In this document: positions 23,801 through 31,132 of the stretch, piece after piece
Layout of the letters: each line of letters opens with the position of its first letter
Numbering within the stretch: the first letter of the stretch is position 1
Virus record (IMG/VR): IMGVR_UViG_3300044730_000033
Coordinates: 1-35,257 of that record
Length of the DNA: 35,257 nucleotides
Direction: 5' to 3' (one strand)
DNA from: a virus
Position numbers and translations under genes: made by a program
Notes under the pieces: generated by a model
What the model was told of the DNA's origin: nothing
Database searches by the model: none
The model's input: the letters and a program-made list of their open reading frames with translations, nothing else

Positions 23801-25902
23801 GTGTCTGTTTCACCAAACGACGCGATGCGAGAACTTAGAGACTCGTTGTTAAAAATACGGATACCGCCGTACTGCGCCTGAGCGCCCATACGGATGCCGG
23901 TGTGCCATCGAAGATCAAGTTTGGTGTAGTTACCACCATAATTCTCAAGGTTAGTACCAATAAAGTAAGAGCCTTGAGCATTGGCGTCACCGCCGCCAAA
24001 CATCAACCTCGTAGTGCTTACCGAGTTGTACGGGTTATTAGTAAAATTGCCGCCAATTACAGCGTAACCAGAAGTCTGATACTGGTTCATAGCCAGCGTC
24101 GTACCGTCAAACGTTAAATTTGACGAACCCGCAGCCGTACCGCCGTTGTTATAAATAACTTGTGTGTTGGACCCAGCAATCGGCCCCGGAGCACCAGTCG
24201 GGCCAGTGGGACCTGTCGGGCCTGTAGCACCCGTGGGGCCAATCGGACCCGGACCACCCGTGGGACCAGTCGGGCCAGTCGCACCAGTTGGACCAGTCGG
24301 ACCTACCGAACCCGGAGGACCAGTCGGACCCGTTGCGCCTGTAGGACCCGTAGGACCGGTAGGGCCAGTCGGTATCGTGAAGTTGAAAACAGCCGCGCTA
24401 GACGTACCGCTATTCGTAACGGAGGCTAATCCTCCAGCAGGGCTTGTCGTAGTCGTACCAACTGCAATCGTTGCAGCCGCGCCAGTAGGACCAGTCGGAC
24501 CAATTGGACCTGTTGGGCCCGTGGGGCCCGGAGAGCCAGTTGCGCCAGTTGGACCTGTTGGCCCCGGAGGACCGTTAGGACCGATTGGGCCCGTTGGACC
24601 TGTAGCACCGGTTGGGCCGATAGGACCTGTTGGCCCCGGAGGACCAATAGGACCCGTGGGACCGGTCGGACCAGAAACACCGGCAGCCCATACACCGTCG
24701 CCACGCCAGAACGTTGAGGCCGAAGCACTCGTGCCGCTATTAAGATTCGTAACCGGCAAGTTGCCCGTCACGCCCGTCGTAAGCGGAAGCCCGGTCGCGT
24801 TGCTCAGCGTAACTGAACTCGGGGTGCCCAGATTTGGCGTAGTCAGCGTTGGGCTGTTAGAAAGCACCACACTGCCAGAACCCGTTGAAGTCGTGACGCC
24901 CGTGCCGCCATTCGCAACAGCAACCGGGGTCGTCAGGCTAAACGTCGTACCGCTAAGAGTGAGTCCCGTACCCGCTGAGTAAATTTGAGCAGACGAAACC
25001 TGAGCAAAATTAATTGCCGTGACGCCAAACGTGATCGTGCCCACGGTATTGCAGACATACGTCTCGCCAGCGCCGGTATTACCCGATGTGATGAAGAACG
25101 CATCGCCGTTACCAAGGCTGTTAGGACTCTTTAATCCATAGGTATCTGCGTCACTAGCACGGGTCAGAACCCACGCGGTAGATCCGTCACCAACCACGCT
25201 TACGACATAAACGCCGTTCTCAAACGCGTTGGTCTGGTTGTAGATCAGGATTCGATCATTGACCGAGGCCGTGGGACCGTCCGGAGCAAACGCAGCGAGC
25301 GTGCCAGAATTAGTCAGCGTAGCGCCAACACCTGACGAACCGTTGTTATACGTAGCGGTCAGGTTGCCCGTCGTACTTGGAACTTCGTACTTAACCGGCT
25401 GGTGATACGTGATACCTGACGAGACGAGGTTGTCTACGTAGGTTTTATTAGTGATGTCGTTGCCGGTGGTCGGCGTAGTAGTGATCGTACCGCTCGTGGT
25501 TGCAAGCGAAGTAAACGTACCGGCAGCCGGAGTAACCGCGCCAATCGTACTGTTCTCAATCGCATACCCGCTGACCTTACCGGCTGCGTCTTCATAGACG
25601 GCTTTGCCTGCCGGGTAGTCAACGAATACGGACTTTGTTCCTGCTGAAAAAGTAACAATCAAGCCCCCGTTAGAGGAGGCTAGAATTGTGTCGCGGCTTA
25701 GTGTGGTACCCGACGCCGTATACGTACCGATGCCAACTTCCCACTCATTAGCGGTTTGATGGGCAATCGTGTAGTACGTGGTATTGCCGTTACCAACAAC
25801 AGTAAACGACTGATAACCGGATACAGCCCCGTTAAGAGTTACTGCACCGGTACCAGTAGTAGTTGTCGTCTCATAGACGCGGTCAGCAAGAATCAGAGCC
25901 AT
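20845..25902 (-). CDS. giant collagen-like tail fibre 1 with S74 chaperone end
   Basis: 1685 aa, GGGAG upstream of ATG. Residues 1-~330 are a virion-attachment and beta-rich region ([17 protein letters not shown] start, widely seen in phage fibres). About 405-570 are Gly-Pro-Thr collagen-like triplets with one FTIP module. Then the TQVIYNN module leads into a long beta region holding eight copies of an [13 protein letters not shown]-type unit (about residues 725-1570). The last ~100 residues are a Peptidase_S74 intramolecular chaperone: [11 protein letters not shown] opening with its Ser, then helices [32 protein letters not shown] and a C-terminal coiled coil. S74 domains guide trimer folding and cut themselves off before the SD of that opening. 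It is the main receptor-binding candidate. Confidence 0.92.
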   Translation of the reverse strand: MALILADRVYETTTTTGTGAVTLNGAVSGYQSFTVVGNGNTTYYTIAHQTANEWEVGIGTYTASGTTLSRDTILASSNGGLIVTFSAGTKSVFVDYPAGKAVYEDAAGKVSGYAIENSTIGAVTPAAGTFTSLATTSGTITTTPTTGNDITNKTYVDNLVSSGITYHQPVKYEVPSTTGNLTATYNNGSSGVGATLTNSGTLAAFAPDGPTASVNDRILIYNQTNAFENGVYVVSVVGDGSTAWVLTRASDADTYGLKSPNSLGNGDAFFITSGNTGAGETYVCNTVGTITFGVTAINFAQVSSAQIYSAGTGLTLSGTTFSLTTPVAVANGGTGVTTSTGSGSVVLSNSPTLTTPNLGTPSSVTLSNATGLPLTTGVTGNLPVTNLNSGTSASASTFWRGDGVWAAGVSGPTGPTGPIGPPGPTGPIGPTGATGPTGPIGPNGPPGPTGPTGATGSPGPTGPTGPIGPTGPTGAAATIAVGTTTTSPAGGLASVTNSGTSSAAVFNFTIPTGPTGPTGPTGATGPTGPPGSVGPTGPTGATGPTGPTGGPGPIGPTGATGPTGPTGPTGAPGPIAGSNTQVIYNNGGTAAGSSNLTFDGTTLAMNQYQTSGYAVIGGNFTNNPYNSVSTTRLMFGGGDANAQGSYFIGTNLENYGGNYTKLDLRWHTGIRMGAQAQYGGIRIFNNESLSSRIASFGETDTNVRIDNTLFVFGSIQSPIYYDYNNTAYYVDAASTSNLNALTLGGRGTTYAMYYEGFTLDANTMGTNSTGFTYSVNAPATGPIVRFSANGGYDLWLNANYSGGNNLFFRTRNGDTATFNSWRALASYGINYADSLYATIFYDSNNTGTYVNPNGASLFSSGGSYTLELHSTQRYICRFWNTSVSGNGIWLANDANTLVFHFDSVGDRASLNSSGDFTAISSSRAPIFYDSNNTAYYVDPTSLSNLTTVNTQNAVSNNVNGLRNVNPGGGTYVTSASSVSGAIKITLPVTIYPMIRFTVRVYTYDNLSFDIYCGGHTSSGTWYNTFAYMTTQNRSALNVRFTYGGGSVFVYIGELGSSWSYPQVFITDVQVGYTDFSYSNWDDGWVIGFDASTYNNISSTHTVFPPPSSSNNTNAIYTSILYDANNTGYYLDPASASNLNILGVQRAYAGYDSGVTNSFSCSDWFRSSGATGWYNATYAGGIYMTDSTWVRVYNSKAFLAEDTIQSNSSVRGPIFYDSNNTAYYTDPASTSYINNLLLVGGLGAIADGVGNDPYGFVSVTRGTGANYAYFGMTRSGQIGTGFGIDTSNQIWFGGTSAGYNATRTTTWFYFNSSGDVFAPGSSRAPIFYDSNNTGYYVDPNGTTQIRRTNIIASGASWDDGLNLYGSGGSIRWNLLVDSGTSNDFRIAYQASDRLYLSTGGAITAAGDFRAPIFYDSNNTGYYVDPASTTYLYSLLLSGSVYFRPQTWIQFDGSYGLYWPNNNGAHLHANDLASYGQIAIRGSRGGWAGIYDQHSGVNGIMYDSAGNGGIYRQANGRWYAYYLVSDDCWGFGTSTTYANYNAYGAKGFAAGTRIDAPIFYDWNNSGFYADFAATGDSIRAAGNIVAYYSDERLKKHLGKIENALDKVDQLEGFYYEANELAQRLGYKVKREVGVSAQAVQRVLPEIVTDAPIDARYLTIDYERLVPLLIEAIKELTVEVKTLKSKVH
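21195..23760 (-). repeat. eight FYDSNNT modules in fibre 1
   Basis: Eight copies of [25 protein letters not shown] units lie near 21210, 21650, 21900, 22240, 22530, 23100, 23370 and 23730. The DNA core (GTGTTGTTGCTGTCGTAG on the plus strand) is nearly identical in several copies. Spacing is irregular, with unrelated beta domains between them. Confidence 0.88.
24170..24690 (-). repeat. collagen-like Gly-Pro-Thr repeat region (fibre 1)
   Basis: GPT/GPP triplet runs interrupted by one FTIP module (24370-24480). The flanking DNA closely matches parts of fibre 2, including the TQVIYNN module. Confidence 0.93.
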
Positions 25903-25903
25903 T

Positions 25904-26074
25904 TCAGGCTCCCATCAATTGATCTTCCGTAAACCAGCGCTGCTGAGTGTTGCCTTCAGCGTCAGCCCATTCGACGAGGTAGTACACCACGCCTTCTTCG
26001 GTCATACGCATGGAAACAACAGGACCTTCCGGTACCACAGCCTTAACGCGAACCAAGTCGCCTTTCTTAAACAT
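25904..26074 (-). CDS. small SH3-like protein (YodC/DUF2158-like)
   Basis: 56 aa. ATG at 26074 has AAGGAG upstream, and the stop is one base before the fibre 1 start. The sequence begins [20 protein letters not shown], continues [20 protein letters not shown], and ends [16 protein letters not shown]. The GDLVRVK start, central beta strands with VEW, and a closing WF..DQL resemble the small SH3-like fold of the YodC (DUF2158) family, recalled from pattern. Its position, translationally coupled between a tail protein and the giant fibre, suggests a structural or assembly role. The function of the family is unknown. Confidence 0.8.
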   Translation of the reverse strand: MFKKGDLVRVKAVVPEGPVVSMRMTEEGVVYYLVEWADAEGNTQQRWFTEDQLMGA

Positions 26075-26084
26075 AAGTTACTCC

Positions 26085-26666
26085 TTAAGCAGCGTCGAGG
26101 CTGAAAGTGTAAGTCACATTGAGCGTGTCGCCAGAGGCTACGCTGCGATCTCCCGGGGACTGAAAGTCCGAAGCCGAGAACAGTACGCCGAGTGTGCCGC
26201 CTTTGACGTTGTTGCTGATTAGAAACGCTCCGCCTACAACCTGCGTTGCATTGATGTTGAACTGCGCCGGAGAGAGGGAGTTCGTGATTACTGACGGGTC
26301 GGCATTCGTCGCGCTACCAAACACACACGCAGGACGCGTAGCGTTGCTGTACGGAGTTACTTCCGTCCAGCCCGGGTGAAGCGCAGCGGTGTCTGAAGCA
26401 GCCGGGTTGTTCGACGACGCAGCGCCATAGAGGCCGATGTACCAAGTCGCCGTGTAGGTGCTACCAAGAAAGTATTTGTCGTTCATGTCTTGGAGCCCCG
26501 CATTTACTACGAGGTTCGCGGACTCAGCGACCCACTTCAGGTTGCCGTCCTTATCCCGACACTCAACGCGGTACACGCCACCAGCCCGGGCGGTTTCCGT
26601 CGAACTAAACAAACGCTCAAGAGCAGCGCCAACTGCGTCTGCTGTCTTAGCCTTTTCTTTAAACAT
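26085..26666 (-). CDS. conserved tail-region protein
   Basis: 193 aa from ATG at 26666, which has AAGGAGA upstream overlapping the previous stop. The frame extends upstream to 26762 but inside the preceding gene and without that site. N-terminal ~30 residues: helix (MFKEKAKTADAVGAALERLF). Then beta sequence VYRVECRDKDGNLKWVAES, VVNAGLQDMNDKYFLG, TATWYIGLYGAA, and a jelly-roll-like C-terminus. I recall this pattern (an N-NAGL-D start, IGL, then WTEV) from small tail or baseplate proteins of many environmental phages. Its exact role is unknown. It pairs with the next upstream gene, which is also a small beta protein. Confidence 0.82.
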   Translation of the reverse strand: MFKEKAKTADAVGAALERLFSSTETARAGGVYRVECRDKDGNLKWVAESANLVVNAGLQDMNDKYFLGSTYTATWYIGLYGAASSNNPAASDTAALHPGWTEVTPYSNATRPACVFGSATNADPSVITNSLSPAQFNINATQVVGGAFLISNNVKGGTLGVLFSASDFQSPGDRSVASGDTLNVTYTFSLDAA

Positions 26667-26676
26667 ATCTATCTCC

Positions 26677-27090
26677 TTAAGTGAAGCGAAGCAGCGCAGA
26701 ACTAGACGAATTAGTGGGCATCTGCACCGTGAAGGTGTTAGTAGCGGTCTTGTCCGCGCCAAAACTCAGCACCGCTATCGACTTGTTACTCTTGCTTGCG
26801 TTGTAGATAAGGCCCCCTGCCGCTGTAAAAGCCGCCGGGTTCCATACAGCGTTGTTGAAATTGACGTAGACCACACTGTTTGACGTGTTAATAGTCACCC
26901 CGGTCAGGACTATGCCACCTGCCGAGTACCCCGTGCCGCTTACTTCGTTCGTTGTGGAGTACACCGTAGTGTTCTCGTCGAGCGTGGCGTTACTCGTGTA
27001 CAGAGCAAGTCTGATCGTATCCGTCAGAAGGTCATGCTGCCCCTTCAGGATTTGATCTTTAAAACTGAGCGTGAGCGTCTGGAAAATCAT
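26677..27090 (-). CDS. small beta-rich tail protein
   Basis: 137 aa, with an ATGA overlap with the stop of the preceding adaptor-like gene. After a short start (MIFQTLTLSFKDQILKGQHD) it is mainly beta: DTIRLALYTSNATL, TTVYSTTNEVSGTGYSAGG, VVYVNFNNAVWNP, GLIYNAS, and a NTFTVQMPTNSSSSALLRF end. The pattern (LALYTS.A.L, Y..TNEV.G.GY..GG) is widespread in environmental tailed phages, as I recall, with no assigned function. By context it is a tail or fibre-attachment protein. Confidence 0.82.
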   Translation of the reverse strand: MIFQTLTLSFKDQILKGQHDLLTDTIRLALYTSNATLDENTTVYSTTNEVSGTGYSAGGIVLTGVTINTSNSVVYVNFNNAVWNPAAFTAAGGLIYNASKSNKSIAVLSFGADKTATNTFTVQMPTNSSSSALLRFT

Positions 27091-27728
27091 GACGCGACCG
27101 GCAACCTAACCTGCCCAGAACGATACGAGTCACGGCGGTTGAGGCCGTCACCCATACGGAGGATCAACTGCAACGCTTCCTGATACTTCTGCTCGTAGTA
27201 CTGCATCATATCGGCCTCACCCTTCAGGTAAGTGTAGGCTTCACGCAGCGATCCGTATAACAGAACAGTCTCAAAGTTATCACCGACCCAAGATGTCCCC
27301 GCCGTAACGATGGACTCAGGGTAGTAGTAATAGTGCATCTCAACCTGATAGTTGCTATCAGGAGTCGGACCAAGAATGAACGTGTTCTTGTCGAAAATGG
27401 CGTAGTACTTGGGTACCCCTGAGTCATCCGGGTCTGGGAAAGACTGGCGGATGAAGTTCACGTCTTTATCGAGCAAAAACTCTTGAGCGTTCGTAACCGG
27501 ATTAATCACGGCCAAAGAGAACGTAGCAAGCCAGTCCGGCGGCATCGTTAGGTACTTATTGTTCGGGGTCAACGTACCGATCTGATTACGCCGAATGGCT
27601 GGGATCTGAACCGAGTTGTAGATCCGCTCTTCCGCAAGTTGTACAAAGGTAGGGATGTTCGCCACGAACGACGATTCCGTCGATTCGCAGTACTGCTGTA
27701 CCAGTGTTACAAGCGTTGCGTAGTTCAT
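27087..27728 (-). CDS. adaptor-type head-tail connector protein
   Basis: 213 aa; GGAG about ten bases before ATG. The start (YATLVTLVQQYCESTESSFV, NIPTFVQLAEERIYNSVQIP) is a helical bundle. The middle is beta (YLTMPPDWLATFSLAVIN, YAIFDKNTFILGPTPDSNYQ) with the aromatic VEMHYYYYPE strand. The C-terminus is helical (LREAYTYLKGEADMMQYYEQ). This layout matches the short-tail adaptor family of T7 gp11 and SU10-type podoviruses, which form the dodecameric ring below the portal. It is the second adaptor-like gene here, after 29225-28500. They could be two stacked rings. Confidence 0.85.
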   Translation of the reverse strand: MNYATLVTLVQQYCESTESSFVANIPTFVQLAEERIYNSVQIPAIRRNQIGTLTPNNKYLTMPPDWLATFSLAVINPVTNAQEFLLDKDVNFIRQSFPDPDDSGVPKYYAIFDKNTFILGPTPDSNYQVEMHYYYYPESIVTAGTSWVGDNFETVLLYGSLREAYTYLKGEADMMQYYEQKYQEALQLILRMGDGLNRRDSYRSGQVRLPVAS

Positions 27729-27734
27729 TAACTA

Positions 27735-27923
27735 TCAACTCCAGCCAGCACGAACCTTGCCGTTGTTCTGCAGATTAATCTGCGAAACAAACTTCTTACC
27801 CTTGGTGGCAGCGCCAGCGCCACGCATTTCCATGTGCGTAACGCCTTTGTTGACATCCTTCTCAGGATAGCCGTTTTCGCCGGTCGAATCCGTGTTCGGC
27901 TTAGTCTTGCCCATGTCTTTCAT
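27735..27923 (-). CDS. small basic Gly-rich protein
   Basis: 62 aa, with GAGGT before the ATG. Hydrophilic throughout (MKDMGKTKPNTDSTGENG, then THMEMRGAGAATKGKKFVSQ), ending in NNGKVRAGWS. The ATKGKKF piece is reminiscent of the KGKT tags further upstream but is weaker. It lies in a tight run with the next small gene and the adaptor gene. No fold or function can be assigned. Size and charge suggest a capsid-interior or connector-associated peptide. Confidence 0.7.
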   Translation of the reverse strand: MKDMGKTKPNTDSTGENGYPEKDVNKGVTHMEMRGAGAATKGKKFVSQINLQNNGKVRAGWS

Positions 27924-27928
27924 GTGGC

Positions 27929-28111
27929 TTACCTCGGGCCAGAAGAGCCACGCATCGGGCTGCGCTGGTTCATCACCTTCGCCATGCCACGACCGTACTT
28001 CTTCATCTCGCTATTGGTCTTACCGCCAGCACGCATCTTTTTCGCACCGTGCATGGAAGTCTCGTGCTTACGCACTTCTTCCTTAGCAATCTTACGCATA
28101 CCGTTCTTCAT
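27929..28111 (-). CDS. small highly basic protein
   Basis: 60 aa with a strong AGGAG site. It is very rich in Lys, Arg, Met and Gly (KNGMRKIAKEEVRKHE, KKMRAGGKTNSEMKKYGRGM) and includes a double-glycine motif (RAGGKTN). The charge suggests DNA or RNA contact inside the head. It sits five bases before the next small gene, so the two are likely co-expressed. No family recognised. Confidence 0.72.
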   Translation of the reverse strand: MKNGMRKIAKEEVRKHETSMHGAKKMRAGGKTNSEMKKYGRGMAKVMNQRSPMRGSSGPR

Positions 28112-28120
28112 CTCAATCTC

Positions 28121-28498
28121 CTAGGTCACTACGACCGTTACATTGCCTACCTCGCTTTTTGAGACGAGATAGTTAGGGGTCAACCCCGCATCATCTGCCC
28201 GAGCGCCACCAATCGGGTTCCAACCCCATTGGATCATTCTACTACCACCTGCACCGTCATTACCGGGCGCAAAATACGTCGTATCCGGTCTTGGGTTACG
28301 GATGGCTTGCGGGTCGTCTACCGGGTACAAACCGAGCGACAACTGCGGCTGATCAGGCTCCCAACATTCGATACAAACCAGAATATTAACGTTCTTAGTT
28401 TTAATAACGAGCGGTTTGAGATCCTTCAACTTGTAGCGCCACCCGCAGCGGTCACACTGCGAAATCGCGTGTTTGCCTGATGCAAACCTATTCGGCAT
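28121..28498 (-). CDS. zinc-ribbon-like virion-region protein
   Basis: 125 aa. Four cysteines, C15/C18 and C42/C45, form two CxxC knuckles (SQCDRCGW and LVCIECWEP) 23 residues apart, a classic zinc ribbon. The C-terminal half is Gly/Pro-rich and ends in a hydrophobic NVTVVVT strand. The ATG comes one base after the stop of the upstream adaptor-like gene. I recall this protein in the same place in other environmental podoviruses, without known role. A structural zinc-stabilised connector piece is more likely than an enzyme. Confidence 0.82.
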   Translation of the reverse strand: MPNRFASGKHAISQCDRCGWRYKLKDLKPLVIKTKNVNILVCIECWEPDQPQLSLGLYPVDDPQAIRNPRPDTTYFAPGNDGAGGSRMIQWGWNPIGGARADDAGLTPNYLVSKSEVGNVTVVVT

Positions 28499-28499
28499 C

Positions 28500-29225
28500 T
28501 CAGTACCCGCCTAAGAACGACTCACGCGGCACAAAGCGCACCGCTGCCTTCTCCCGATCCTCGCCAGCAGCCAAATCCCAAGCCTCGTCATATTGAGCCT
28601 TGAGTATCGCCGTCCGCACTTCAGCCCCCGGAATCTTCATTGAGAGCATGTAGGCAAGGCCCGCTACCAAGCAGGGCAAGAATCGGAACGGAATATCCTG
28701 ACCGTTGGAGCCGTTTCCAACATCGAACATTCGGCGTAAACGGGTGTAGTACAGGGTGTAAGTCGTGCTGTTGTCGGGCTTCGGCCACACCGTGAACTGC
28801 GGATAGACCACCGCCCCCGCTGAGTCCGTTGCTCCCGTACGACGGTTGATCCAAATCTGAATCGGACGGCCCGTCGCGTTCTTGTTCGGGATTGCTACGT
28901 AGGTGCTAGAGGAAATACGGCTGATGTTGATATCAACCTGATTCGTGCCCGTGCCTGTGCGGATCACGTGGTCAAGCAGGTCTACCGTATCGGCAGGGAG
29001 GTCGTAAGTCCCCGTGTTGTAGGACAGTGCGTGCGTCCCTTGCTCCAGCGTCCAGAGGTTAACGCCCCGATTTGCCCAGTCCATTAGCAGCAAGGACAGG
29101 CTCCGCTTCGACGTACGTAGGTCATAACCGGTACGCAATTCCGCACCACAACGCTCGAAAGCCTCCTCCACAATCGTGTTGAGGTCGAGATTAAAATCCG
29201 TTGTCGCTGTGGTTTTGTCAGCCAT
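28500..29225 (-). CDS. tail tubular / head-completion-like adaptor protein
   Basis: 241 aa; TAATG overlap with the preceding gene, with GGGGAA upstream. Helical N-terminus (DLNTIVEEAFERCGAELRTG, SKRSLSLLLMDWANRGVNLW), then a beta region (YDLPADTVDLLDHVIR, IQIWINRRTG, YPQFTVWPKPDNSTTYTLYY), then helices (FLPCLVAGLAYMLSMKIPGA). This arrangement fits the podovirus tail accessory/adaptor class (P22 gp4 or T7 gp11-like), which joins portal to nozzle. It is clearly related in layout to 27728-27087. It is the more conserved of the two in other environmental phages, as I recall. Confidence 0.85.
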   Translation of the reverse strand: MADKTTATTDFNLDLNTIVEEAFERCGAELRTGYDLRTSKRSLSLLLMDWANRGVNLWTLEQGTHALSYNTGTYDLPADTVDLLDHVIRTGTGTNQVDINISRISSSTYVAIPNKNATGRPIQIWINRRTGATDSAGAVVYPQFTVWPKPDNSTTYTLYYTRLRRMFDVGNGSNGQDIPFRFLPCLVAGLAYMLSMKIPGAEVRTAILKAQYDEAWDLAAGEDREKAAVRFVPRESFLGGY

Positions 29226-29470
29226 TACATTCCCCGCCGTCTATACGACCTTACTTTTTCTTTAACGCCTTTAGGCTGCGCGACAAACTGCTTGCCTTGC
29301 GCTTTACCTTTCCGCTTAGCGGCGGTGGTGCGGGCATACTCAGCAGGACTGAGAGCCTTGATCGCAGCCTCTGGAAGATACCTTTCACCCGTGTCAGAAG
29401 ATCGTTTACCACTTTTGGTTCTCCATTTTTGCTGCGTCCACGCTTTAAGAGACTGCTGGGGGGCTTTCAT
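29225..29470 (-). CDS. small basic conserved protein (DUF5872-like)
   Basis: 81 aa, ATGA overlap with the preceding gene. The sequence (SLKAWTQQKWRTKSGKRSSD, TGERYLPEAAIKALSPAEYA, RTTAAKRKGKAQGKQF) matches a short family I recall as DUF5872 in phages and large DNA viruses. It is rich in Lys/Arg, and likely binds nucleic acid or sits inside the capsid. It belongs to a run of five basic genes (30900-29225) translated in coupled fashion. Confidence 0.8.
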   Translation of the reverse strand: MKAPQQSLKAWTQQKWRTKSGKRSSDTGERYLPEAAIKALSPAEYARTTAAKRKGKAQGKQFVAQPKGVKEKVRSYRRRGM

Positions 29471-29763
29471 GACTTGTATCCGCCACCCTTAGACTTGTAC
29501 TGCTTTGCCAGCAACTGCGCTTTTCTTGCGCTCCACTGACCCGCCTTGGTACCCTGCACGGCCCGGCCCTTGATCGACTCAAAGAGCCGCTTACGCATAC
29601 CGGGCTTCGTATAATTCCCCGCCTCATTCACACGGCTCTCGCCGCCCTTGGCGAAGGTTTTGATAGGTTTCCCAGTCCCCAGTACGGGCTTATCATCCCC
29701 CCTGCGCTTCGCTCGGGGGATCTTTTTCGGCATCATGGCACCCATACCGCGAGAAGGCATCAT
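29467..29763 (-). CDS. small basic conserved protein
   Basis: 98 aa; starts at an ATGA overlap. A double-glycine motif (FAKGGESRVNEAGNY) leads into a conserved basic block (TKPGMRKRLFESIKGRAVQG, GQWSARKAQLLAKQYKSKGG). I recall this block from many cyano- and environmental phages as a family of unknown function. The net charge is strongly positive. It sits directly before the DUF5872-like gene; the two commonly occur together in my recollection. Confidence 0.8.
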   Translation of the reverse strand: MMPSRGMGAMMPKKIPRAKRRGDDKPVLGTGKPIKTFAKGGESRVNEAGNYTKPGMRKRLFESIKGRAVQGTKAGQWSARKAQLLAKQYKSKGGGYKS

Positions 29764-30254
29764 ACGAACTTGCCTCGGGTCTTACCCTTTTTGGCGACAC
29801 CATCACCACGACAGCAGGAAGACTTAATCTTGCCGCCAGAGGCTTTGCTTTCTATCTTAACCGTGCCTAGTCGTTCGCCCTTGCCTTTGTAGGAAGGGGG
29901 CTTGTTCTCTTCAGATTCGATCAGATAGTACTCGTTACTTTTCTGGTCGTACCCAATGATAGGCTCTCTAAAAGCCTTGCCGCTTCCACGATAAGGGCCA
30001 GTTTTGCCCCGCACAACCGCACGGTTACGCAGTCTTACGATGTCCTCATAAGGTACATCCATGCGCTTAAGTAGGTCGGCTACCTTTGGATCACGGGGAT
30101 CGTAGGCGACGACTTCCTCTTCTACCCTGCCACCCTCGTCAAACTTCTTAGGCTTAGGTGGCTTAGGCATACGGGGCATTTTCATAGAGGATGCCCCGAA
30201 ACGAGGCATCTTCCTTTTAAACATCCCAGCAGTGTATTTCGGGATGCGGTTCAT
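29760..30254 (-). CDS. basic protein with C-terminal KGKT tag (3 of 3)
   Basis: 164 aa. The N-terminal 45 residues are basic, Met/Pro-rich, with a double-glycine motif (KKFDEGGRVEEEV). The middle is a compact alpha/beta region (VAYDPRDPKVADLLKRMDVP, IIGYDQKSNEYYLIESEENK). The end carries SCCRGDGVAKKGKTRGKFV, the shared tag of three neighbouring genes. The stop overlaps the next start. No family is recognised for the middle. The tag suggests common localisation or nucleic-acid contact with its two neighbours. Confidence 0.75.
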   Translation of the reverse strand: MNRIPKYTAGMFKRKMPRFGASSMKMPRMPKPPKPKKFDEGGRVEEEVVAYDPRDPKVADLLKRMDVPYEDIVRLRNRAVVRGKTGPYRGSGKAFREPIIGYDQKSNEYYLIESEENKPPSYKGKGERLGTVKIESKASGGKIKSSCCRGDGVAKKGKTRGKFV

Positions 30255-30256
30255 AG

Positions 30257-30493
30257 TTAGACCATCCGACCTCGGGTCTTACCCTTAGTGGCGCAGCCAT
30301 CAGCACGCTTGGAAGCGGAAGAACGCGCCATGCCGCCCCCAGCCATTTTCTTTTTCGGCGGGGCCTTCTTAATGTCGTCGCCAAAACCAGCGCCCGGCTT
30401 AATCGTCGGGACATCCGGCAGCATATGTCGAGGAATTAAATCGTCGCGGGGCGACGTAGGCGGCATTGCAGGTTTACGAGCATTCTTAGACAT
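30257..30493 (-). CDS. small basic protein with C-terminal KGKT tag (2 of 3)
   Basis: 78 aa from ATG at 30493, sharing its A with the preceding TAA stop (TAATG) and with GGCGG about nine bases upstream. A start at 30499 would add two residues. Pro/Arg/Lys-rich N-terminus (ARKPAMPPTSPRDDLIPRHM), a double-glycine motif (KMAGGGMARSS), and the tag RADGCATKGKTRGRMV at the very end. Probably disordered. No family recognised. Confidence 0.72.
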   Translation of the reverse strand: MSKNARKPAMPPTSPRDDLIPRHMLPDVPTIKPGAGFGDDIKKAPPKKKMAGGGMARSSASKRADGCATKGKTRGRMV

Positions 30494-30900
30494 TAGCATT
30501 TACCGCCATAAGCCATTTTGACCATCTTGCCCTTGGTCTTACCCTTGGACGTGATGCCGTCGGCACCGCGACGGTACACCGAACCGCCTTCGCTGAACTT
30601 CATCATGGCTCGGCCAGCAGCGCCCTTCTTCTTAAGCGCACGGCCCATCTTGTCAGCCATTTCAGCCTTCTCATGTTTAATCATGGATTTCGGAGCGCCC
30701 TTCTTTTGCATGAAGGCCACTTCCTTCTTCATCATCGCCTTGGACTCTTTCATAGATCCTCCAGAACCAAATTTGCGGCCTTTATCGGCCTCAACGTAGT
30801 CACGACCCACAGATTGAGGGATTCCAAGACGCTTGGCTGCTTTGGGGTCATGAGCAACCATCGCCATCAAATTATGCTGTGCTTTGGACTTACTGGGCAT
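30493..30900 (-). CDS. basic protein with DUF3008-like start and KGKT tag (1 of 3)
   Basis: 135 aa; begins 11 bases inside the preceding gene and has no clear ribosome site, so coupling is likely. The N-terminus (MPSKSKAQHNLMAMVAHDPK, AAKRLGIPQSVGRDYVEADK) matches a short conserved block I recall as DUF3008. Then come Lys/Met-rich helices, double-glycine motifs (FGSGGSMKE, FSEGGSVYRRG) and the tag GADGITSKGKTKGKMV, followed by a ten-residue extension, KMAYGGKC. A positively charged capsid-interior protein is the best inference. Confidence 0.78.
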   Translation of the reverse strand: MPSKSKAQHNLMAMVAHDPKAAKRLGIPQSVGRDYVEADKGRKFGSGGSMKESKAMMKKEVAFMQKKGAPKSMIKHEKAEMADKMGRALKKKGAAGRAMMKFSEGGSVYRRGADGITSKGKTKGKMVKMAYGGKC

Positions 30901-31129
30901 TTGATTTAATTAGTTGATCAATTTTCTGATCCAACTTCTCCAGTCGGTCAATCAACTGCCGCATATCTTCACGAACTTCGGCTCTGGTAATGTGGTCTCT
31001 AGCCACTTCTTCCCGTGTCCTATTTAACAAAATGCCGAGCCTCTGTAACTCGGCAAATTTTTCTTTAACCACAAAACCAAGCATCGCCACGATTCCCGTA
31101 AGAACCATGTTCCAAACTAACATCTCCAT
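30890..31129 (-). CDS. single-TM protein with coiled coil
   Basis: 79 aa, starting three bases after the upstream stop. N-terminal hydrophobic helix (MEMLVWNMVLTGIVAMLGFV) is followed by a Lys/Glu-rich coiled coil (REDMRQLIDRLEKLDQKIDQ). The layout is that of small phage membrane anchors, and also resembles Rz-like spanin subunits or pinholins. There is no partner spanin nearby, and the lysis cassette is far away at 12656-13949. A virion-associated membrane role is equally possible. Function unknown. Confidence 0.72.
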   Translation of the reverse strand: MEMLVWNMVLTGIVAMLGFVVKEKFAELQRLGILLNRTREEVARDHITRAEVREDMRQLIDRLEKLDQKIDQLIKSNAQ

Positions 31130-31132
31130 GGC

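Noticed and set aside
26667-26762. N-terminal extension of the 26085-26666 gene
   Set aside because: It lies inside the preceding gene and is Arg/Leu/Cys-rich out-of-frame sequence, whereas ATG at 26666 has an AAGGAGA site.
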